A stretch of DNA of 64,000 nucleotides from an uncultured Muribaculaceae bacterium. Its GTDB lineage: Bacteria > Bacteroidota > Bacteroidia > Bacteroidales > Muribaculaceae. Of the stretch, positions 18,601 through 25,905 are shown piece by piece. The notes under the pieces were generated by a model, which was not told where the DNA came from, made no database searches, and was given only the letters and a program-made list of their open reading frames with translations. The position numbers and the translations under genes are program-made. The DNA is taken from positions 7,881-71,880 of the forward strand of contig CAJUOC010000011.1 of the NCBI GenBank assembly GCA_910587925.1, in the 5' to 3' direction. Positions within the stretch are counted from its first letter, which is position 1. Every line of letters begins with the position of its first letter.

Positions 18601-19949
18601 GCGAGCTTACCCTCACCGCCACGGTGGCCAATGTCGGCTCGCAGGCTGCGTCGGGCTACACCGTGGAGCTGGTGCGCGACGGCTCGGCCGTGGCATCGGC
18701 CGAGGGCAAGCCGCTCGACCCCGACGCCGTGGCTGAGTACAAGCTCTCCGACGCTCCCTCGACCATGTATGGCGCCGAGGTGACATACACCGTGCGCATC
18801 GTGTACGAGGCCGACCTCAACGCCGACAATGACTGCTCGGCCGACCTCGACGTGGCTCTTGCCACCCCGCTGCATCCCGTGCCCACCGCGCTGGCCGCGC
18901 GTGCCTCGGGCAGCGCCGATGCCGAGCTTACCTGGACTGCCCCGCAGCTTGAGGGTCGTGTCATCGAGCCGGTGACCGACGGCGCCGAGGACTACACCTC
19001 CTTCTCCATCGGCCTGCCCGGCTCGGCGCTAGCCGACGACAACATGGGCGAGTGGACAGTGATAGACCGCGACGGCAAGCTGACCATTGGCGCCAAAAAC
19101 GCCGCCAACCAGATGCTCGACTATCCCAACGCCCGCGCCGCCATGAGCTTCCAGGTATTCAACCCGCTCGCGCTCGGCCTTGACGCCCCGGCATGGGCCA
19201 CCCGCTCGGGCGAGCGCATGTGGATATGCTTCTCGGCGCTCGGCGCTCCCAACGACGACTGGCTCATCTCGCCCGAGCTCTCCGGCGCTGCGCAGACCGT
19301 CAGTCTCTACGCCCGCTCGGCCTCAACCCTCTATGGTCTTGAGTCGATGGAAATCCTCGCCTCGTCGACCGGCCGCGCCGTCGAGGACTTCACCCCCGTA
19401 GCCACCGTGGCCGAGGTGCCCGGCGAGTGGACCCGTCTCACCTGCGACCTCCCCGAGGGGACGCGCCACTTTGCCATCCGCTGCACATCCGACGACAAGT
19501 ATGCCCTGTGTATCGACGACATCTCCATGGTGACCGCCGCCGCAGCCGGCGTAGGCCTCGAGCTGCTCGGCTACCACGTGTATTGCGACGGCGACCGCCT
19601 CAATACCGCCATCCACACCGGCGAGAGCTACACCCATGCCGGCGTACCTGCGGGCAAGAGCGTGGAATACAACGTCACCGCCGTGTACAATATGGGCGAG
19701 TCTGCGCCCTCCGAGACTGTCCTCTTTGCCTTCTCGGGCCTCGGTGACGCTGCCGTATGCGCCCCGAGCATTGCAGTCGAGGGCCGCGACATCGTCGTGA
19801 GCGGTGCCGATGCCGACGCCGTGTGCATGATATGCGGTGCCGACGGCCGCACGGTTTATACCGGCCGCGGCGAAGTGCGCCGCACGGTCGCTCCCGGTGT
19901 ATACGTGGTGCGATGCGGTGTATCGGCCGTGAAAGTGTACGTAAGATAG
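15612..19949 (+). CDS. large multidomain surface protein: cleaved-adhesin/choice-of-anchor and fibronectin III modules, T9SS-like end
   Basis: 1445 residues from ATG 15612 (MKKTPTILLLLLMLWAAAVPAYA signal peptide); an upstream in-frame codon is possible but the signal peptide decides the start. Order: a propeller-like region with repeated dates of the form PDGTLYAITDKG (about 40-260), two fibronectin III-like modules, a jelly-roll cleaved-adhesin module (TWQWARG, DDYLVLPG), more fibronectin III, a second jelly-roll, a CARDB-like module (LVSAAVPVGAVGG), a third jelly-roll (GEWTVIDRDG, DDWLISPEL), fibronectin III and a short T9SS type A-like tail (VAPGVYVVR). Cleaved-adhesin modules are known from gingipains and HagA. 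Likely a surface adhesin or binding protein. Confidence 0.88.
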   Translation: MKKTPTILLLLLMLWAAAVPAYATVNASGVPEIAGVVIYADSWTPLNMPYGVYSLPWAGRPSLKEHVSGDEYNAYNGGVYADGKLLTIAPGAFAGVRYRVHDTDTWELLSDQNSWTDFKAISMAADPESGDIYCCYYDADYEQYYWGTFSLTDFETSRLGYLDDDYFNALAFAPDGTLYAITDKGMLVKVNPARGSYTAIGDTGLRPGGISSAVYDPASAKLYYALSSETKSALYTVDPVTAAATHIYDMPDGEQIVAAYFPKAEAAAGAPAVATGLEADFPAGAMSGRLRFTVPATTFGGAAATGDVTYTVSVDKAVAATGTAAVGTEQSVQLTIATAGPHEFAVTLTNAAGTSPEASLSAFIGHDVPAPVKGLSSSYDGSAFTLSWEAAAGQNGGYMTPGAVTYTVRRYPDGSVVKDGITSTSYVDAYPEPTSLVSVYHTVTATYGGVTTAPVSTAPQVVGCLTPPYSESFAERTGFDPYTVIDNNDDRNTWQWARGYVRYTYTQSKAADDYLVLPGMKLTAGLSYTFAFDARCEDAADAERVAVYAGTAPEVAALTTEVVAPTTVAHTAYKTLEGVFVPPASGTYYFAVKACSDPYKYYLYVTNISVSAPASAAVPAAVGSMAAVPADFGELSADVSFTAPALDIAGSPLASIDKVEIYLNDVLAETVSATPGQSVVRSIAVPSAGDYTFRAVAYNAHGAGLSAEASCYVGLTLPRSPEFISAIQGDNDGQMILSWAPVQRDTNGTRMDPSQVSYTLYRTEGSKTEMLKSGLRVTSYTDQAVEAGASQKFVQYSVEAVNPQGAGERASTGLEIVGESYKLPYTESVPDGRLTHPLGMSWPADRAGEWSLATDRTYRDVESQDGDGGYLTFTGDRDAGGSIYTGRISLRGSSRPTLTFYYNTYGGSDNLNSIEVSVSTGSGYTPLQSVTMSGDRAWRKCSVDLSRYIGREIQVMFTALAATHRAISIDNIRIADLLDHDLALVSAAVPVGAVGGRELTLTATVANVGSQAASGYTVELVRDGSAVASAEGKPLDPDAVAEYKLSDAPSTMYGAEVTYTVRIVYEADLNADNDCSADLDVALATPLHPVPTALAARASGSADAELTWTAPQLEGRVIEPVTDGAEDYTSFSIGLPGSALADDNMGEWTVIDRDGKLTIGAKNAANQMLDYPNARAAMSFQVFNPLALGLDAPAWATRSGERMWICFSALGAPNDDWLISPELSGAAQTVSLYARSASTLYGLESMEILASSTGRAVEDFTPVATVAEVPGEWTRLTCDLPEGTRHFAIRCTSDDKYALCIDDISMVTAAAAGVGLELLGYHVYCDGDRLNTAIHTGESYTHAGVPAGKSVEYNVTAVYNMGESAPSETVLFAFSGLGDAAVCAPSIAVEGRDIVVSGADADAVCMICGADGRTVYTGRGEVRRTVAPGVYVVRCGVSAVKVYVR

Positions 19950-19967
19950 TCTAACTCTCTAATTGCT

Positions 19968-20011
19968 AATGGGGACGCTCCGACCACCCGTGTCGCAGCG
20001 TCCCCATTTTG
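19968..20011 (+). terminator. probable terminator after the large surface protein
   Basis: A perfect 12-bp stem (19968-19979 with 19997-20008) with a 17-base loop, then a short TTTT run. The short U-tract makes it weaker than the other terminators here. Confidence 0.6.
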
Positions 20012-20131
20012 CGTATTGCAGCCCCTATGCAAATTGTCGGCACAATGCACCGGAATGGCGGCAAATGGGTTAAATTTTGTTAAGTTTGGAAACTTTTTGG
20101 TGAAAACGATGTTATATAACATAAAAAGCAC

Positions 20132-20139
20132 TAACTTTG
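20132..20139 (+). promoter_or_regulatory. -7 promoter element of candidate small RNA
   Basis: TAACTTTG matches TAnnTTTG inside an AT-rich block (20060-20165) that also carries the small palindrome GTTATATAAC at 20111-20120. No gene follows; a terminator lies 40 bases on. Confidence 0.7.
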
Positions 20140-20145
20140 CATTGT

Positions 20146-20212
20146 GTTTTTCATGGTATTAGATTTAAGGTTAAAGAGATTGCTCGTCGAGATGACGAGT
20201 AATTTTTTTTGT
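20146..20212 (+). ncRNA. candidate small RNA (promoter plus ~67-nt transcript plus terminator)
   Basis: Between the promoter at 20132-20139 and a hairpin-T8 terminator (20179-20210) lies a ~35-base AT-rich stretch including TCATGGTATTAGATTTAAGG. It resembles a short leader motif I associate with several places in Bacteroidales genomes, possibly the Bacteroidales-1 RNA family in Rfam, but I cannot verify that. There is no open frame of useful length. The start is inferred as ~7 bases after the -7 box. Confidence 0.5.
20179..20210 (+). terminator. terminator of the candidate small RNA
   Basis: A 10-bp stem (20179-20188 with 20194-20203, one G-T pair), 5-base loop and eight Ts. Confidence 0.85.
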
Positions 20213-20219
20213 ACCTGTC

Positions 20220-20462
20220 CAAACCGTTGAAATCCGGCCTCACATCCGTACCCGCCTCCTGGAGGGTCGCCACCTGTGGCGACCGCGGCCATGTAATAAT
20301 CATAGGATAATAGTGTATTCCCCCACCGATAGCCCGCGCAGGTTTGTAACCAGTTTCTCCAGTAATAGTTACAAACCTGCGCGGACTATAATTACTTCGG
20401 CAGCTGCGGGCGCGGCAGGCCGCGCCCCTACAAGTGGCGGTGATTGTCGGGGGCGTATTTAC
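20220..20462. other. convergent intergenic region with inverted repeats
   Basis: No gene. It holds a 9-bp hairpin at 20265-20284, the palindromic element at 20330-20388, and a 9-bp GC-rich hairpin at 20408-20427. It lies between the 3' ends of the large surface protein gene and the PhnP-like gene on the opposite strand. Confidence 0.7.
20330..20388. repeat. palindromic repeat, family with CGCGCAGGTTTGTAAC arms (copy 1)
   Basis: 21-base arms (20330-20350 and 20368-20388), one mismatch, 17-base spacer. The same arm sequence recurs near 34053-34111, 55052-55075, 55230-55257 and 55535-55549. Confidence 0.85.
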
Positions 20463-21221
20463 CTAAATGGTGATGGCCATGCCGTCGCGGGCGAGGGTGA
20501 TGCCGGGGGGAAGGGCGACGTCGGCGGCGGGGGGCATGTCGTGGCTCATGTGGGTGAGGAGGGTGCGGCGGGCACCGATGCGGGCGGCCAGTGCGAGGGC
20601 CTCGTCGAGCGACAGGTGAGACATGTGGGGCGCGGGGCGCAGCGCGTTGAGCACCAGGGTGTCGATTCCTTTCAGCAGGTCGAGCGTGGCCTGGGGCATG
20701 GTCTTGCAGTCGGTGATATAGGCCAGGGGGCCGATGCGGTAGCCCACGATGGGCAGGGCGGCGTGCATCACCGGCAGGGGGATTATCTCTGTCGAGCCGA
20801 CCGCAAACGGCTCCGAAGGGTGTATCTCGTGGATGGCGAAGGTGGGTACTCCCGGATATAGCTTGGCGGCGAATGACCACGGATTGCGCCGGCGCAGGTC
20901 GTCGGCGACGTCGGCCGTGCAGTAGGTGGGGAAGTGGCGGCCGCCGGCGCAGTAGGGGCGCAGGTCGTCGATGCCGCCCACGTGGTCGTAGTGGCTGTGG
21001 GTGATGAGCAGGGCGTCGAGGGGCGGGGCGCCGGCGTCGAGTATCTGGCGGCGGAAGTCGGGCCCGCAGTCGATGAGCAGGCGCTCGCCGGCGTCGGTGG
21101 TGACCAGCGCCGAGGCGCGCAGGCGCTTGTCGGCCGGGTCGAGCGAGCGGCAGGTGGGGCAGTCGCATCCGATCGACGGCACGCCCGTAGAGGTGCCGGT
21201 GCCAAGAAAGAGGAGCTTCAT
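20463..21221 (-). CDS. MBL-fold metallo-hydrolase, PhnP/phosphodiesterase-like
   Basis: 252 residues. Starts MKLLFLGTGTSTGVPSIGC; the Cys pattern GCDCPTC near residues 19-25 is the small zinc motif seen in PhnP-type enzymes. The metal-binding core HSHYDH is at 75-80, with further ligands in VMHAA, TDCKTM and LTHMSHD. PhnP itself cleaves phosphoribosyl cyclic phosphate; no phn genes are nearby, so the substrate here is open. The start overlaps the stop of the upstream lipoprotein gene (ATGA), and it ends the three-gene minus-strand run that begins with prolyl oligopeptidase. Confidence 0.88.
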   Translation of the reverse strand: MKLLFLGTGTSTGVPSIGCDCPTCRSLDPADKRLRASALVTTDAGERLLIDCGPDFRRQILDAGAPPLDALLITHSHYDHVGGIDDLRPYCAGGRHFPTYCTADVADDLRRRNPWSFAAKLYPGVPTFAIHEIHPSEPFAVGSTEIIPLPVMHAALPIVGYRIGPLAYITDCKTMPQATLDLLKGIDTLVLNALRPAPHMSHLSLDEALALAARIGARRTLLTHMSHDMPPAADVALPPGITLARDGMAITI

Positions 21222-22141
21222 TGCCGGTATTTTATGAGAAAACCGTCTTCAAATATGAGATATATGCCTTGGTCGTAGCTCCAGCGCTCGTACTGGCCGG
21301 CGTGGCCGCCGTTGCGGTCGATGCGCTGCGGGGCGCCGAGCGCCAGGCGGCACTCGTCGCGGGTCATGCCCGTCGTCACCTGCGAGTGCATGATGTGCTC
21401 CCAGGTGGCCGGAGTGATGCGTGGATAGCTGTGGCGCGGGTCGGTAAAGGAGAAGAGTCGGTCGAAATTGCGGGTGGCCGCGGGGCCGTCGCCATAGGTG
21501 AGCATCACCGAGCGGGTGGCCGAGTCGACGTCGGCAAAAACCACCCGCAGCGGATAGCGCACCGTGCCCGGCTCCACGCCGAGCACCCTCACAGGCACGT
21601 GGCGCAGGCCGTCGGTGCGTCGGCCGTCGTGCTCCAGACGCTGTGGAGTGGTGATGTATACGGTGCGGCCGCGCAGGAGCGAGTCGGCGGCCTCGACCGC
21701 GCTCAACTCGATGGCAAACGGCAGCTCGAGCGTAGCGAGCGAGTCGAGCGCCTCGGCCTTGATGGCCGTGCGGTATGTGAGCCGGGCGCCGTCGTCGGTG
21801 ACAAAGACCGGCGCCAGCAGCGTGTCGCCCGAGATGCCCGTGTAGCGGCCCATCGAGTCGAGCCGGAGCACCCGGCCGGCCAGGGAGTCGGTGCCCTCGG
21901 GCAGGGGCGCGGCAAAGACGAGGCTGATGCGGTCGTCGCCCACCAGCCAGCGCTTGCCCGGGCGCCACCGCGCGGGCGGCTCGGCCTCCACGGCGTGCAT
22001 CAGCTGCTGCTCGGCGGTGACATGCACATCGGCCCGGCGCACATCGTCGCCCGATATGCGCGGGGTGCTTTCGATGCCGGTGAAGCAGCCGCCGAGAGCC
22101 GCGGCCAGAGCCGGGAGCAGAGCTGTGAGGAGTCGCCTCAT
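21218..22141 (-). CDS. lipoprotein of unknown function
   Basis: 307 residues from the ATG at 22141, chosen because it begins a type II signal (MRRLLTALLPALAAALGGC, lipobox ALGGC) and overlaps the upstream stop; the frame stays open for 20 more codons upstream. The mature part is beta-rich, with SLVFAAPLPEGTDSLAGRVLRLD and a C-terminal half ending in MTRDECRLALGAPQRIDR, which looks like the short BamE/SmpA-type motif where a conserved Gly-x-Pro follows a small helix. Only that last segment hints at a known fold, so the function remains unassigned. Confidence 0.8.
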   Translation of the reverse strand: MRRLLTALLPALAAALGGCFTGIESTPRISGDDVRRADVHVTAEQQLMHAVEAEPPARWRPGKRWLVGDDRISLVFAAPLPEGTDSLAGRVLRLDSMGRYTGISGDTLLAPVFVTDDGARLTYRTAIKAEALDSLATLELPFAIELSAVEAADSLLRGRTVYITTPQRLEHDGRRTDGLRHVPVRVLGVEPGTVRYPLRVVFADVDSATRSVMLTYGDGPAATRNFDRLFSFTDPRHSYPRITPATWEHIMHSQVTTGMTRDECRLALGAPQRIDRNGGHAGQYERWSYDQGIYLIFEDGFLIKYRQ

Positions 22142-24282
22142 CGTGCGGCGGCGGGAGTGCGGCCCAGGTTGTCGTATATAAACGAGTAGATGTCGGTCCA
22201 CTCGTCGATGACCTTGGCCACCGGCTTGCCTGCGCCGTGGCCCGCCTTGGAGTCGATGCGGATGAGCTTGGGACGGTCGCCGGTGTCGGCGGCCTGCAGC
22301 GCTGCGGCGTACTTGAACGAGTGTGCCGGCACGACGCGGTCGTCGTGATCGGCCGTGGTCACCAGCACAGCCGGGTAGTCGACGCCCGAGCGTATGGTGT
22401 GCAAGGGCGAGTAACCGTGGAGATACGCGGCCATGGCGGGCGAGTCGTCGGCGGTGCCGTAGTCGCTGGCCCAGTTCCAGCCGATGGTGAAGAGGTGGTA
22501 CCGCATCATATCCATCACGCCCACGCGGGGTATGGCCACGCGGAAGAGATCGGGGCGCTGATTTACGACGGCGCCCACGAGCAGGCCGCCGTTGCTGCCG
22601 CCCTCGGCCACCATAAGCTCCGGGCGAGTCCAGCCCTTGTCGACCATATACTCGCCGGCGGCGATGAAGTCGTCAAATACATTCTGCTTCTTGAGCTTGG
22701 TACCGGCCTCGTGCCAGTCCTCGCCATACTCGGCGCCGCCTCGCAGCCCGGACTGGGCGTAGATGCCGCCGTCTTCGAGCCACAGCATACGCGAGGGGCT
22801 GAAGGAGGGGCGCAGTGTGATGTTGAAGCCGCCGTAGCCATAGAGGTAAGTGGGATTGGTGCCGTCGGGACGCAGGTCTTTGCGGCGCACCACAAACATG
22901 GGCACGCGCGTGCCGTCTTTCGACGTGTAGAATACCTGCTCGGTGACATAGTCGGCGGGATTGAGCCCCTCGACGCGGGTCTCGCGCACCGGGGTCGACT
23001 TGCCCGTGGCCGTGTCGAGCGAGTATATCGAGGAGGGGTAGGTAAAGGAGGTGAAGCTGTAGTGGGCGCCCGGCTCGCGCGACGATGCCGACACCGAGGC
23101 GGTGCCCAGAGTGGGCAGGGCCACATCGGAGAGGTGACGGCCGTCGGCCACGGCGTGTATGCTCAGGTGAGTCGATGCGTCGCGGTCATACGAGGCGATG
23201 AGGCGGTCGGCGCCCGAGCGCTGCGCGCCGGTGAGCACACCGCCGCGGGAATCCTCGGGCAGGATGGTGGTCCAGTCGGCGCGCTCGGCGGCAAAGGGGT
23301 CGATGCGCACGAGGCGGTTGCGCGGCGCGCCCTGCGATGTGAGCACCAGCAGGCGCCCCTCGGGGTCGGTGTCGAGCGGCTCCATGGTATAGTCCATCGA
23401 CGGCTCGATGGTGATCCATGGCGCATCGGCGTCGGCGAGCGGCCGCACATACAGCGAGTTGCCAAATCCCTGGCCGCCGCCCATCACCATGAGCCAGCGC
23501 TGGTCGTCGGTGGTGGCCACGGAGTGGAAGTAAAGCGGCTGATTGCGGTTTTCGTACACCACCTTGTCCCGGCTCTGAGGCGTGCCCAGGCGGTGGAAGT
23601 ACACGCGGTGATACTCGTTGGCGGCCGAGAAGTCGCGCCCGTCGGAGGGGCGGTCGTATGCGCTGTAGTAGAAGCCGTCGGAGCCGTGCCAGGCCGCGCC
23701 GGTAAACTTGGCCCACTCGATGTGGTCGTCGAGCAGACGGCCCGTCGCGGTATCCATCACATAGATTTCAGTCCAGTCGGAGCCGGAGCGCGACACGGTG
23801 TATGCCGTGTATCGGCCGTCGGGGCTCATGTACACGCCCGTGAGCGCCACGGTGCCGTCGTCGCTCAGGGCGTTGGGGTCGATAAATACCTCGGCATCCT
23901 TGCCGTAAGGCTCCGAGGCGCGGTAGAGCACAGCCTGATTGCGCAGGCCGTCGTTGACATAGAAATAATACTTGCCGTCGTGCTCGCGCCAGGGCAGGCC
24001 CGTTTTCTCATAGTCCATCAGGGCTGTGAGGCGGCGGCGTATGGCGTCGCGGAAGGGCACGGCGTCGAGCACCGAGCGCGTCAGCGCGTTCTCGGCCTCG
24101 ACCCAGGCCAGCGTGGCGGCCGCGGTGTCGTTTTCGAGCGGGCGGTAGATGTCGCTTACCTCGACACCCGACACAGAGTAGGTGGTGCCGTCTTGCGGGG
24201 CGGCGGGATATGACAGGGGGCCGGCTGCGGCGGCCGCGATGGAGCTGCACATGGTGGCTGCGGTTATCAGAGAGTATTTCAT
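22138..24282 (-). CDS. prolyl oligopeptidase (S9A), exported
   Basis: 714 residues with an N-terminal signal peptide (cleavage near residue 20), so probably periplasmic. A seven-bladed propeller (about 70-430) precedes an alpha/beta hydrolase domain. The catalytic Ser563 is in GGSNGG, the Asp in ADHDDRVVP, and His682 in GHGAGKP. The length and the Pro-specific family pattern FxxYGGFN...GGAEYGE are normal. It cleaves short Pro-containing peptides. It is the first gene of a three-gene operon, and its -7 promoter box ends only 4 bases before the ATG, suggesting a leaderless mRNA. Confidence 0.93.
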   Translation of the reverse strand: MKYSLITAATMCSSIAAAAAGPLSYPAAPQDGTTYSVSGVEVSDIYRPLENDTAAATLAWVEAENALTRSVLDAVPFRDAIRRRLTALMDYEKTGLPWREHDGKYYFYVNDGLRNQAVLYRASEPYGKDAEVFIDPNALSDDGTVALTGVYMSPDGRYTAYTVSRSGSDWTEIYVMDTATGRLLDDHIEWAKFTGAAWHGSDGFYYSAYDRPSDGRDFSAANEYHRVYFHRLGTPQSRDKVVYENRNQPLYFHSVATTDDQRWLMVMGGGQGFGNSLYVRPLADADAPWITIEPSMDYTMEPLDTDPEGRLLVLTSQGAPRNRLVRIDPFAAERADWTTILPEDSRGGVLTGAQRSGADRLIASYDRDASTHLSIHAVADGRHLSDVALPTLGTASVSASSREPGAHYSFTSFTYPSSIYSLDTATGKSTPVRETRVEGLNPADYVTEQVFYTSKDGTRVPMFVVRRKDLRPDGTNPTYLYGYGGFNITLRPSFSPSRMLWLEDGGIYAQSGLRGGAEYGEDWHEAGTKLKKQNVFDDFIAAGEYMVDKGWTRPELMVAEGGSNGGLLVGAVVNQRPDLFRVAIPRVGVMDMMRYHLFTIGWNWASDYGTADDSPAMAAYLHGYSPLHTIRSGVDYPAVLVTTADHDDRVVPAHSFKYAAALQAADTGDRPKLIRIDSKAGHGAGKPVAKVIDEWTDIYSFIYDNLGRTPAAAR

Positions 24283-24286
24283 AAGG

Positions 24287-24294
24287 CAAAGGTA
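24287..24294 (-). promoter_or_regulatory. -7 promoter element of the prolyl oligopeptidase operon
   Basis: TACCTTTG on the minus strand ends at 24287, four bases before the ATG at 24282. The plus-strand promoter of gltX (24316-24323) is divergent, 21 bases away. Confidence 0.6.
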
Positions 24295-24315
24295 ATAAAA
24301 ACGGAGGAATTTTCG

Positions 24316-24323
24316 TACCTTTG
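24316..24323 (+). promoter_or_regulatory. -7 promoter element of gltX
   Basis: TACCTTTG matches TAnnTTTG, 37 bases before the gltX ATG. Confidence 0.65.
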
Positions 24324-24360
24324 CGCCAACCTATTATCCGCAAAACGAAAACCCAGACTG

Positions 24361-25905
24361 ATGGAACGTCCAGTAAGAGTGCGATTCGCCCCGTCGCCCA
24401 CCGGCCCCCTGCATATCGGTGGAGTGCGCACGGCTCTATATAACTACCTCTTTGCCCGTCGCCACGGCGGCACCATGATACTCCGTATCGAAGATACAGA
24501 CTCACAGCGCTTTGTGCCCGGCGCCGAGGAGTATATCAACGAGGCCCTGGCCTGGCTCGGCATCGGTATCGACGAGGGTGTGCGCGAGGGCGGCCCCCAC
24601 GGCCCCTACAAGCAGAGCGAGCGCCGCGACATCTACCGCGAGCACGTAAAGATGCTGCTCGACCGCGGCCGCGCATACATCGCCTTTGACACCCCCGCCG
24701 AGTTGGAGGCAGCCCGCGCCGCCACCCCCAACTTCCAGTACGACGCACGCACCCGCGGCTCGATGCGCAACTCCCTGACCATGCCCGCCGCCGAGGTGCA
24801 GGCCCTCATCGAGGCCGGCACGCCCTACGTGGTACGCTTCATGGTCGAGCCCGGCCGCGACGTGGTGGTCGACGACCTGCTGCGCGGCAAGGTGACCATC
24901 AAGAGCGATATCCTCGACGACAAGGTGCTCTACAAGAGCGCCGACGACCTGCCCACATACCACCTGGCCAACATTGTCGACGACCACCTCATGGAGGTGA
25001 GCCACGTGATACGCGGCGAGGAGTGGCTGCCCTCGGCTCCGCTCCACGTGCTGCTCTACGAGGCGTTCGGCTGGCAAGACACCGCCCCGGCCTTTGTGCA
25101 TCTGCCCCTGCTGCTCAAGCCCGACGGCAAAGGCAAGCTCTCAAAGCGCGACGGCGACCGGCTGGGCTTCCCCGTATTTCCCCTGGAGTGGCACGACCCC
25201 AAGAGCGGCGAGGTGTCGAGCGGATACCGCGAGAAAGGCTACCTGCCCGAGGCCGTGGTCAACTTCCTGGCCCTGCTGGGCTGGAATCCCGGCGACGACA
25301 CCGAGCTGATGGACATGGACACGCTCATCGCCAAGTTTGGCTTTGACCACTGCTCGCGCGCCGGCGCCCGCTTTGCCTTCGACAAGGCAAAGTGGTTCAA
25401 CCACCAGTATCTCCAGCAGACCGCCGACTCCACCCTGGCCGCCGCGCTGCGCCCCGTCATGGAGGCCCGCGGCGTCGACATGTCGCCCTTCAGCGACGAG
25501 TACGTGACCCGCGCCGTCGCCACCGTCAAGAGCCGCATCAACTTTGTGGTCGACCTGGCCGACCAGGCCGGCTTCTACTTCCGCGCCCCCGGGAGCTATG
25601 CCGAGAAGGACGTGCGCAAGCGCTGGACTCCCGGCACCCCCGCCCTGATGGAGCATCTCTGCACCATCCTGGAGGCTGCGCCGAGCTTTGCTGCCGCCGA
25701 CACCGAGCCTCTCGTGATGGACTGGATCAAGGGCAACGACCTGCACATGGGCAATGTGATGAACGCCTTCCGCCTGGCCATCGTGGGCGAGTGCAAGGGC
25801 CCGCATATGTTTGAAGTGACCGAAATCCTCGGCAAGGAAGAGACCCTCGGCCGCCTGCGCGCGGCCATAGACCGTATCCCGGCCCCCGATGAACCCGCTG
25901 TATAA
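24361..25905 (+). CDS. gltX: glutamyl-tRNA synthetase
   Basis: 514 residues. Class I synthetase that charges tRNA-Glu (and in many bacteria tRNA-Gln). The HIGH-type motif is HIGG at 18-21 in FAPSPTGPLHIGG, and the KMSKS-type motif is KLSKR at 259-263. The body has the usual FNHQY segment in the helical bundle. It is the first gene of a plus-strand run with kdtA, whose ATG lies 17 bases before the gltX stop. Confidence 0.96.
   Translation: MERPVRVRFAPSPTGPLHIGGVRTALYNYLFARRHGGTMILRIEDTDSQRFVPGAEEYINEALAWLGIGIDEGVREGGPHGPYKQSERRDIYREHVKMLLDRGRAYIAFDTPAELEAARAATPNFQYDARTRGSMRNSLTMPAAEVQALIEAGTPYVVRFMVEPGRDVVVDDLLRGKVTIKSDILDDKVLYKSADDLPTYHLANIVDDHLMEVSHVIRGEEWLPSAPLHVLLYEAFGWQDTAPAFVHLPLLLKPDGKGKLSKRDGDRLGFPVFPLEWHDPKSGEVSSGYREKGYLPEAVVNFLALLGWNPGDDTELMDMDTLIAKFGFDHCSRAGARFAFDKAKWFNHQYLQQTADSTLAAALRPVMEARGVDMSPFSDEYVTRAVATVKSRINFVVDLADQAGFYFRAPGSYAEKDVRKRWTPGTPALMEHLCTILEAAPSFAAADTEPLVMDWIKGNDLHMGNVMNAFRLAIVGECKGPHMFEVTEILGKEETLGRLRAAIDRIPAPDEPAV

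Noticed and set aside
22237..24213. 658-codon open frame antisense to prolyl oligopeptidase
   Set aside because: It is a shadow frame typical of GC-rich genes (His/Gly/Val/Ala-rich, no domains); the sense frame has all catalytic residues.
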